From positions 4-45,035 of the forward strand of contig JAANXC010000038.1 of the NCBI GenBank assembly GCA_018263495.1: a DNA stretch of 45,032 nt, written 5' to 3'. A program made the translations under genes and the position numbers. This DNA comes from Nitrososphaerota archaeon. Its GTDB lineage: Archaea; Thermoproteota; Nitrososphaeria; Nitrososphaerales; Nitrosopumilaceae. Each line of letters opens with the position of its first letter. Positions within the stretch are counted from its first letter, which is position 1. The notes under the pieces are model-generated. The model searched no databases. It had not been told where the DNA came from and saw nothing but the letters and a program-made list of their open reading frames with translations. Below are positions 39,577 through 45,032 of the stretch, piece by piece.

Positions 39577-39694
39577 TTTTAAAAACTCCCAACAAAAAAA
39601 ATTTTATTATATTAAACGTGCAATGATGATGGGAAATATCTTCATCGCCATTGCTGTAATTTTGTATTTGAGCAAGGAGTTTTTGGGTGCATAA
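39566..39694 (+). CDS. Possible 42-residue membrane microprotein inside the ATP synthase operon
   Basis: A TTG at 39566, inside the end of atpD, opens 42 codons: polar QINFKNSQQKKFYYIKRA, then MMMGNIFIAIAVILYLSKEF ending LGA. The second half is one membrane segment; a shorter version from ATG 39623 would be 23 residues. It fills the whole gap between atpD and atpH, and its stop lies just before the atpH ATG. Known A-type operons have no such subunit that I can name. It could be a small membrane factor or a fortuitous frame. Confidence 0.45.
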   Translation: MQINFKNSQQKKFYYIKRAMMMGNIFIAIAVILYLSKEFLGA

Positions 39695-39695
39695 C

Positions 39696-40025
39696 ATGTC
39701 TACGTCACAAGATCAATACATCAGTTCGCTGAAGAAGATAAAAGAGGTTGAGGAACAATCTCAAAAGGAGATTGACAGTTACAAAAGTAAGATTGAAGAT
39801 CAAATCATTCAGTTAGATTCAGAATTAGAAAAAGCAATTGCTACTGCAAAGACTGAGGGTGAAAAACTAGTTGATGCAAGTGTAGCTGATGCTACAAAAA
39901 AAGCCAATGCTGAAACACAAAAGACTATTGAAGAAGCAAAAACGAAATCTAAAGACATAGCATCACAAATTACATCACAAAACGCGCAAGACATTATCAA
40001 CATTTTACTAAAAGGAGTAGAGTAG
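39696..40025 (+). CDS. atpH: A-type ATP synthase subunit H (peripheral stalk)
   Basis: From ATG 39696 the protein is 109 residues of almost pure coiled coil (DQYISSLKKIKEVEEQSQKE, KSKIEDQIIQLDSELEKAIA, ADATKKANAETQKTIEEAKT). This is the pattern of subunit H, partner of E in the outer stalk. A GTG three codons upstream also fits the frame, but ATG is preferred. The gene ends 2 bases before atpI. Confidence 0.85.
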   Translation: MSTSQDQYISSLKKIKEVEEQSQKEIDSYKSKIEDQIIQLDSELEKAIATAKTEGEKLVDASVADATKKANAETQKTIEEAKTKSKDIASQITSQNAQDIINILLKGVE

Positions 40026-40027
40026 AA

Positions 40028-42139
40028 GTGTTCAAGCCAGTTCAAATGGCTAAAATAGCTATTATGGGTCTACGAAAAAATCAGCAAACTTCAGTTTCCA
40101 TTTTGCATGACATGGAAATTTTACAATTAGAACCACTATCAAAAGATGTTTTAGAAATTGTAAAAAATGAGCGTGATAATGAGCTCACAAGGCAGGTCTC
40201 AGACGAGTTATTGCGAGTGAAGGCATTAATGACAACACTCCCCCATATCCCAGTAGCGGTTACAAAGCGCTTTGATTCTATTGATGATCTATTACAAACT
40301 GCCAATTCCATTGATGTTGATGAGCAGGTTGCAAGCCTTGAGAAGGAAAAGGAAGCACTTCTAACTGAAATCAAGGATACTGAAAACAACCTAAAACTTG
40401 TTGAAGAGTTCAGCTTCTTTCCAGAAGACCTGAAGATTCTCCAACTTTCATCTGCAACCTCCTATTTTGGAAGAATTCCATCTGATAAGTTTGAGGAATT
40501 CAAGAAAGCTATTAATGCGCACCCCAATGACATTATGCTTTACGCTAAGGCAGAAAAAGAACTAACACATCTAATCTTAGTAGTATTTCCTGCTATTTCA
40601 TCTGACGAGTTTGCTAATATCATCCAAGCACACAATGTCAAGATAGAGGCAGTACCAAACCTAAACGGAAAACCGAATGAAATCATCACAAACCAAAAAA
40701 GCAATTTACAAACAAAAAATCAAAGGCTTAAACAGATCAATGATGAACTAAACAAAATTTCAGAAAAACACTACGCCAATTTAGTTGAAGTTGAAGAGCA
40801 ATTACAGATAGAAAACAAAAAACTAGAAGTAATTTCCAATCTTGGCGTAACCAAGGATGCATTTGCAATGGAAGGATGGATTCCAAAATCAAAACTCGGT
40901 CAAGTCAAGTCTACCTTGGAAAAATTTACAGATGGTACGACAATCTATGAGCTAGAAACCAATGAAGAGGAGAAAGCACCAACACTGATGAGTAATCCAG
41001 GAAGATTTAGATTGTTTGAGGCGTTCATTCGATTCTACTCCCTACCACAAAGCAAAGAGTTTGATCCTACCATGGTTTTTGCTCTCATTTTCCCAATCTT
41101 TTATGGATTAATGATTGGTGACACGGGATACTGTTTGGTAATACTTCTTGTCTGTCTGTGGGTTATCAGACGTGTAGAGAAGGGAAAACGTAATCTAAAC
41201 ATAATGCCAAGGCAACTGCGAAGTTTTGCAATGTTGATATTGAAAAAAAGACAAATGGTAAAGCTATCAAAAGCAATGATTCCTGGATGTATTGTTGGAA
41301 TCGTATTAGGATGTATATTTGACTTGCATTTTGGATTCCACCTCAACGGCTACGTGTTTGATGCTCTTGCAACTGTGGGAGTTACTGGTCTTCCAGAACC
41401 CGGCGAAATCTTAAATCGACCTTCACAAGCATTTCTAGATCCAATTCATAATGCAGGTACGCTATTACTTTATGCAGGATATATTGGCATTGGTTTTGTA
41501 TCATTTGGTCTAATTCTAGGTGTAATTGATTGTATTAGAGAAGGTGAAAAAAAAGAGGCTCTAGTCAAGATTGGATGGCTAGCAGTTGGTTGGGGAATTG
41601 TTCTTCTCGGACTTGCTCTCATAAGCGGTGATGCTATCAATCCAACGTGGGATAGGCTGATTGAAGTTAATCCAATCGCATTTTTGTACTACGGATTAAT
41701 TTTTGGAGGTATCGCATTAATGGTATCTTGCGATAAGAGTAAGGGCGCTATGAAAGTCATGGCATTAATGGAAGTAGCTACAATCATCAGTCACATTCTT
41801 TCCTATACAAGACTGATTGGAATTTTACTGGCGTCGGTTATACTTGCTCATACAATTGACTACATTTTCTTAAAATCGCTTAACATTGGACTTCCATTAG
41901 CTGCACTTGGCATAATGATACTGTTCATAGGACATTTGTTTAACATAATCATTGGAGTCTTTGAACCTGGAATTCAAGGTGCAAGATTGGTTTACGTTGA
42001 GTACTTCTCCAAGTTTTACCGTGGTAACGGCAGAAAATTCTCACCGTTTGGATCTTTACGAAGATTTACAGAAGAACAATATCATTCTGAACAGCAGGAA
42101 AAGAAGGAATCGGACAAACCAAAACTAAAGGTTAAATAG
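40028..42139 (+). CDS. atpI: A-type ATP synthase subunit I (membrane stator, a-subunit)
   Basis: The 703-residue protein starts at GTG 40028. The N-terminal half is cytoplasmic with coiled coils (KEALLTEIKDTENNLKLVEE, NEIITNQKSNLQTKNQRLKQ). The C-terminal half has about seven or eight membrane helices, including MVFALIFPIFYGLMIGDTGY, MEVATIISHILSYTRLIGIL with the essential Arg, and GHLFNIIIGVFEPGIQGARL. It provides the two ion half-channels against the c-ring and anchors the outer stalks. It ends the operon. Confidence 0.95.
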   Translation: MFKPVQMAKIAIMGLRKNQQTSVSILHDMEILQLEPLSKDVLEIVKNERDNELTRQVSDELLRVKALMTTLPHIPVAVTKRFDSIDDLLQTANSIDVDEQVASLEKEKEALLTEIKDTENNLKLVEEFSFFPEDLKILQLSSATSYFGRIPSDKFEEFKKAINAHPNDIMLYAKAEKELTHLILVVFPAISSDEFANIIQAHNVKIEAVPNLNGKPNEIITNQKSNLQTKNQRLKQINDELNKISEKHYANLVEVEEQLQIENKKLEVISNLGVTKDAFAMEGWIPKSKLGQVKSTLEKFTDGTTIYELETNEEEKAPTLMSNPGRFRLFEAFIRFYSLPQSKEFDPTMVFALIFPIFYGLMIGDTGYCLVILLVCLWVIRRVEKGKRNLNIMPRQLRSFAMLILKKRQMVKLSKAMIPGCIVGIVLGCIFDLHFGFHLNGYVFDALATVGVTGLPEPGEILNRPSQAFLDPIHNAGTLLLYAGYIGIGFVSFGLILGVIDCIREGEKKEALVKIGWLAVGWGIVLLGLALISGDAINPTWDRLIEVNPIAFLYYGLIFGGIALMVSCDKSKGAMKVMALMEVATIISHILSYTRLIGILLASVILAHTIDYIFLKSLNIGLPLAALGIMILFIGHLFNIIIGVFEPGIQGARLVYVEYFSKFYRGNGRKFSPFGSLRRFTEEQYHSEQQEKKESDKPKLKVK

Positions 42140-42226
42140 AAATTTTTCAAAATCTGTTCAAATTTTCACAAAATAGTGTTAGAAAATTCACTTTTTTGCT
42201 AATCATTTTACTTTGAAATGCTAGAT

Positions 42227-42284
42227 TGCAAAGATTGTAGGACCTCCACGATGCTCCCCTTTGTGTTGGTTCTACATTCTTGCA
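42227..42284. other. Long imperfect inverted repeat between atpI and pyrI
   Basis: TGCAAAGATTGTAGGACC (42227-42244) pairs with GGTTCTACATTCTTGCA (42268-42284) with one mismatch, one bulged T and two G-U pairs; the loop is 23 bases. It lies between convergent gene ends (42139 and 42293). It could terminate or stabilise either transcript, or be a small RNA. A 25-codon frame on the minus strand (42208-42285) lies over it and is probably a by-product. Confidence 0.45.
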
Positions 42285-42292
42285 TTTTAAAA

Positions 42293-42754
42293 TTAGGAAT
42301 ATTTCAGCTGGTTTACGTCTAGTACTCTATTACAATATCTGCATTTCAAAACTAATTTTTCTTTATCTAATACATCCATGATTGATTCAATGTGCTCTTT
42401 ACTGTTTGTGACACATTCAGGATTTGAGCACCTAAAAATTCTGTCAATCTCATTTGGAAGAGAGACGCGTCGCTTCTCTACCAACTTGTAATCTTTGATA
42501 ATATTGACTGTTGATGTAGGCGCTATTACAGCAAGTTTGTTTGTGTCATCATCTTCTAGGAACTTTCCCTCCACCTTGATCATATCTTTTTTCTTTAGTT
42601 TTCCACTTGGAACATTTAGTGCTACTGTGATGACGTTTCCATCACTCCCGTCAATCCGAAGTGCCTCCAACACCTTAAGCCCATTTCCCACGTCAATATG
42701 GTCTATTACAGTACCATCTTTGATACGTCTGACCGTGAGATCCGCTTGTTCCAT
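42293..42754 (-). CDS. pyrI: Aspartate carbamoyltransferase regulatory chain
   Basis: The 153-residue protein has the allosteric domain (VRRIKDGTVIDHIDVGNGLK, ALRIDGSDGNVITVALNVPS) and the zinc domain with Cys109, Cys114, Cys138 and Cys141 (CSNPEC, CRYC). In the family, nucleotides bind the first domain and zinc holds the regulatory chain to PyrB, so UTP/CTP can inhibit the first step of pyrimidine synthesis. It is transcribed away from pyrB, not with it, with only 39 bases between the starts. Confidence 0.95.
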   Translation of the reverse strand: MEQADLTVRRIKDGTVIDHIDVGNGLKVLEALRIDGSDGNVITVALNVPSGKLKKKDMIKVEGKFLEDDDTNKLAVIAPTSTVNIIKDYKLVEKRRVSLPNEIDRIFRCSNPECVTNSKEHIESIMDVLDKEKLVLKCRYCNRVLDVNQLKYS

Positions 42755-42793
42755 AGTATGATTTGTATATATGCCACTATAAATGGTTCAAGG

Positions 42794-43723
42794 ATGAATG
42801 GCTTTTTCCAGAAGGATGTTATCTCAATTAGAGATCTTGGAAAGGAAGACCTTGATAGTATTTTTTCTGCTACTGAAAAAATTATCGGTTTAGATCCTAA
42901 CCAAAGACGTGAGATTGCAAGAGGCAAAACACTTGGATATCTCTTCTATGAGCCAAGTACTAGAACTCGTTTGAGCTTCCAGTCTGCAATGGCACTAATT
43001 GGCGGAACTTCGCTTGGAATTGCAGATGTAAATTCATCATCAGTACAAAAGGGTGAAAGCCTATCTGATACAGTTAGGGTTATGTCAGGATACACGGACG
43101 TTCTTGTTTTACGACACCCTCTTGACGGTTCTAGTAGATTTTCAGCAGAGATTTCACAAAAACCAATCATTAACGGCGGAAGCGGGACTGAAGAGCATCC
43201 AACGCAAGCTATTCAAGATCTATTCACAATCAAGAGGGAGAAAAAGAAGATTGACGGACTGAAGATTGGAATAGTTGGGGATCTAAAGTATGGAAGAACA
43301 GTTTACTCTTTACTACATGGGCTTTGTAATTACAATGTTGACGTTCACCTAATTTCACCCGAGTCACTAAAAATTAGGAAAGATTCTACATATGACATTA
43401 AAAAGAAACTTTCTTACACAGAATCTACCAATCTTGATGAATACATTGATGATTTGGATGTCTTGTATATGACAAGAATACAAAAAGAACGATTTCCTGA
43501 CGAGGAGGAATATGTCAAGATGAGAGGAAGCTATGTAATTGGATTGGATATTGTAAAAAAGATGAAAGAAGATGCAATAATTTTGCACCCTCTTCCAAGA
43601 ATAGATGAAATTTCAACAGATGTTGACTCTAGTAAGCAAGCGAAATATTTTGAGCAGGCAGAAAATGGAAAATATACGCGTGCTGCACTGCTTGGCCTGA
43701 TTCTAAATGAGAACGGTTTCTGA
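42794..43723 (+). CDS. pyrB: Aspartate carbamoyltransferase catalytic chain
   Basis: From ATG 42794 the 309-residue protein has the carbamoyl-phosphate site YEPSTRTRLSF (52-62), VQKGESLSDTVRVMSGYTDV, LRHP, GSGTEEHPTQAIQDLFTI and the aspartate-site HPLPRIDEIS. It makes carbamoyl-aspartate. The frame runs 32 codons upstream across pyrI, but that extension reads as antisense of pyrI and is not part of the protein. ACTATAAATGG lies 13-23 bases before the start and serves as a TATA candidate. It is divergent from its regulatory chain. Confidence 0.95.
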   Translation: MNGFFQKDVISIRDLGKEDLDSIFSATEKIIGLDPNQRREIARGKTLGYLFYEPSTRTRLSFQSAMALIGGTSLGIADVNSSSVQKGESLSDTVRVMSGYTDVLVLRHPLDGSSRFSAEISQKPIINGGSGTEEHPTQAIQDLFTIKREKKKIDGLKIGIVGDLKYGRTVYSLLHGLCNYNVDVHLISPESLKIRKDSTYDIKKKLSYTESTNLDEYIDDLDVLYMTRIQKERFPDEEEYVKMRGSYVIGLDIVKKMKEDAIILHPLPRIDEISTDVDSSKQAKYFEQAENGKYTRAALLGLILNENGF

Positions 43724-43769
43724 ATAGTTCATTTTGAAGCATCTCTAATTTTGCCATATACTAAAAAAG

Positions 43770-43783
43770 TTAGCCTTGGCTAA
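43770..43783 (+). promoter_or_regulatory. Inverted repeat beside the multicopper oxidase promoter
   Basis: TTAGCC and GGCTAA, separated by TT, form an inverted repeat just before the TATA-like TTTTAAATA at 43785-43793. The MCO ATG is at 43815. The site overlaps the expected BRE/TFB contact, so a protein bound here would affect initiation directly. Confidence 0.45.
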
Positions 43784-43814
43784 ATTTTAAATACCTAACG
43801 CCTCAACCAGATGT

Positions 43815-44873
43815 ATGCTTTCTAGTGGGCAAAAGATGATTATTGTAATAGTTGTTGTTTCTTTGGGTTTTGTAGGATATCTTGTTTTTCCTGCTATGGA
43901 TATCACAGCACAAGAACAGCCAGAAGTTTTTGTAACTCATTCTGGTGCAGTAGTACAGACAACAGGCGATGTGTTAGATCCTGTTTATACAATCCAAGAA
44001 GTTGAGTTTGATCCGGAAAAATACTTGCGAGATTTTGACTATGGTGAGGTTTCCCAGTTAGAAGATGGTACAACACTTCGTGAATTTACCATTATAGCTG
44101 AAGATGATAAAATAATGGAAATAGCGCCTGGAATATTTTATAATGTCTGGACATTTAATGGACAAGTTCCTGGACCCACAATACGGGCTACGGAAGGCGA
44201 CCTAGTAAGAATTCATTTTACTAACAACGGTGACAAGGAACACACAATTCACTTTCATGGAAATCATCCAGCTGAGATGGATGGTATATTTGAGATAGTA
44301 GGTTCTGGCGGTGGTCAGTTCACTTATGAGTTCATAGCGGGTCCTGTTGGTGTTCATCCATATCATTGTCATGTAATGCCAGTTGAAGAGCACATTGGTC
44401 ATGGACTTTATGGTGTCTTCATCGTAGATCCAAAGGACGGAAGACAACATGCTGATGAAATGGTTATGATGCTAAACGGATTTGATACTGACTTTGATGG
44501 TGAAAATAATCTATATGCTGCAAACACCATTCCATTTTACTATCAGCACCACCCCATTCAGGTTAGCACAAATGAACTAATCAGAGTTTATGTCGTAAAC
44601 ATGGTAGGGTTAGACCCCATCAACAATTTCCATTTACACGGAACCTTGTACAAATACTATCCAACTGGCACTGATATTGTTCCATCAGAGTTTACTGACA
44701 TGACTACATTTTCACAAAGTGAAAGGGGAATTCTAGAGTTTGAATATGAATATACGGGAAGATACATGTTTCATGCACACTTGACCGAATTTTCTGAGAA
44801 GGGATGGTCAGGTATTTTCTATGCAAAAGATAGTTCCCAACCAAGCATGGAAGGATATGCTTATGGAAGTTAA
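43815..44873 (+). CDS. Two-domain multicopper oxidase, exported
   Basis: The 352-residue protein has an N-terminal export helix (MIIVIVVVSLGFVGYLVFPA). Copper motifs are HTIHFHGNH (His143, His146, His148) and HPYHCHVMPVEEHIGHGLYG (181-200) in the first cupredoxin domain, and NFHLHGTLYKYYP and YMFHAHLTEFSEKGWSGIF in the second. Cys185 flanked by His184 and His186 links type 1 and trinuclear coppers as in two-domain laccase-like oxidases. Leu198 stands where many type 1 sites have Met. In ammonia oxidisers such proteins are candidates for copper or nitrogen redox steps, but the substrate cannot be read from sequence. Confidence 0.88.
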   Translation: MLSSGQKMIIVIVVVSLGFVGYLVFPAMDITAQEQPEVFVTHSGAVVQTTGDVLDPVYTIQEVEFDPEKYLRDFDYGEVSQLEDGTTLREFTIIAEDDKIMEIAPGIFYNVWTFNGQVPGPTIRATEGDLVRIHFTNNGDKEHTIHFHGNHPAEMDGIFEIVGSGGGQFTYEFIAGPVGVHPYHCHVMPVEEHIGHGLYGVFIVDPKDGRQHADEMVMMLNGFDTDFDGENNLYAANTIPFYYQHHPIQVSTNELIRVYVVNMVGLDPINNFHLHGTLYKYYPTGTDIVPSEFTDMTTFSQSERGILEFEYEYTGRYMFHAHLTEFSEKGWSGIFYAKDSSQPSMEGYAYGS

Positions 44874-45032
44874 GAGATCATCTAGAACAAAAACAGCAGT
44901 TAGTGTGATCATTCCTTTTCTCTTGTTAGCTGTAATGATTGGATATGTTTTTGGTCCGGGCTCTGAACTTATTGAATTTGGCGTTGTATTACCGGAAATA
45001 TCTATTGAGAAAGTTGAATTCGTTGACTCGGA
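44863..45032 (+). CDS. Start of a membrane protein coupled to the multicopper oxidase (partial)
   Basis: ATG 44863 overlaps the end of the oxidase gene by 11 bases. The 56 visible residues begin MEVKRSSRTKTAVSVIIPFL, with a membrane segment (VIIPFLLLAVMIGYVFG), then an exported stretch (LIEFGVVLPEISIEKVEFVD). From memory, some thaumarchaea carry a ZIP-type metal permease with such an N-terminal extension after a multicopper oxidase, which would fit copper or metal handling. The diagnostic part lies outside the window. Confidence 0.55.
   Translation, partial: MEVKRSSRTKTAVSVIIPFLLLAVMIGYVFGPGSELIEFGVVLPEISIEKVEFVDS

Noticed and set aside
42208..42285. 25-codon minus-strand frame after pyrI
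   Set aside because: It lies entirely over the inverted repeat at 42227-42284 and has no recognisable features.
43815..44873. Assignment of the multicopper oxidase as nitrite reductase NirK
   Set aside because: The HCH motif and Leu198 differ from classical NirK type 1 sites, and substrate cannot be decided by sequence reading.
1..45032. tRNA, rRNA, insertion sequence, prophage or attachment site
   Set aside because: I looked for T-arm sequences, transposase motifs, terminal repeats and phage genes in the gaps and saw none; a weak or intron-split tRNA could still escape reading by eye.

Overview
The window reads as chromosomal DNA of an ammonia-oxidising thaumarchaeon (Nitrososphaerota) of the Nitrosopumilus/Nitrosarchaeum type. 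Archaeal markers are sn-glycerol-1-phosphate dehydrogenase, a proteasome beta subunit with a Gly-Thr processing site, the KH/beta-CASP termination factor FttA, the archaeal CoA route (pantoate kinase plus phosphopantothenate synthetase) and a complete A-type ATP synthase operon. The ammonium transporter, the multicopper oxidase and the secreted protein with tandem AGWW repeats point to the ammonia-oxidising lineage. The DNA is AT-rich and gene-dense, TTG and GTG starts are common, and many TATA-like boxes lie 20-30 bases before a start, implying leaderless or very short-leader mRNAs. The species assignment is inferred from gene content.

Layout. 1-5.5 kb: partial egsA, psmB-fttA, a SepF-like gene, a PP-loop tRNA thiolase and an M24 peptidase. 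5.7-13.5 kb: small, mostly uncharacterised genes, including several Cys-rich microproteins of 36-57 residues, a RecB/MGME1-like nuclease, a beta-grasp-like protein, a stand-alone RAM domain, secreted/membrane proteins, a CDGSH iron-sulfur protein and a PLP enzyme fused to a rhodanese-like domain. A strongly nested RNA fold lies at about 8062-8154. 13.5-17.2 kb: a four-gene CoA operon (pantoate kinase, phosphopantothenate synthetase, PanB, CoaBC) diverging from an AbrB-PhoU regulator. 18.2-23 kb: Nudix hydrolase and a duplicated Lrp-type regulator, diverging from a MacB/Lol-like permease, its ATPase and a secreted partner. 23-30.8 kb: UbiB/AarF-like protein, Hsp20, a nucleotide cluster (dTMP kinase, HD phosphohydrolase, UMP kinase), small membrane proteins and a Cas4-like protein that seems to lack its catalytic ExK. 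30.9-33.4 kb: Amt and a two-domain rhodanese. 33.4-42.1 kb: ATP synthase genes in the order K-E-C-F-A-B-D-(microORF)-H-I. 42.3-45 kb: divergent pyrI and pyrB, a multicopper oxidase and the start of a membrane protein.

Most of the window is core metabolism in short operons with stop/start overlaps. The least explained parts are the folded RNA candidate, several intergenic hairpins, the microproteins, a 42-codon membrane ORF inside the ATP synthase operon, and palindromes placed at promoters. I saw no tRNA, rRNA, CRISPR array, insertion sequence or prophage. No gene-free gap exceeds 300 bases; the largest (7986-8176 and 23032-23251) each hold an RNA-like fold.
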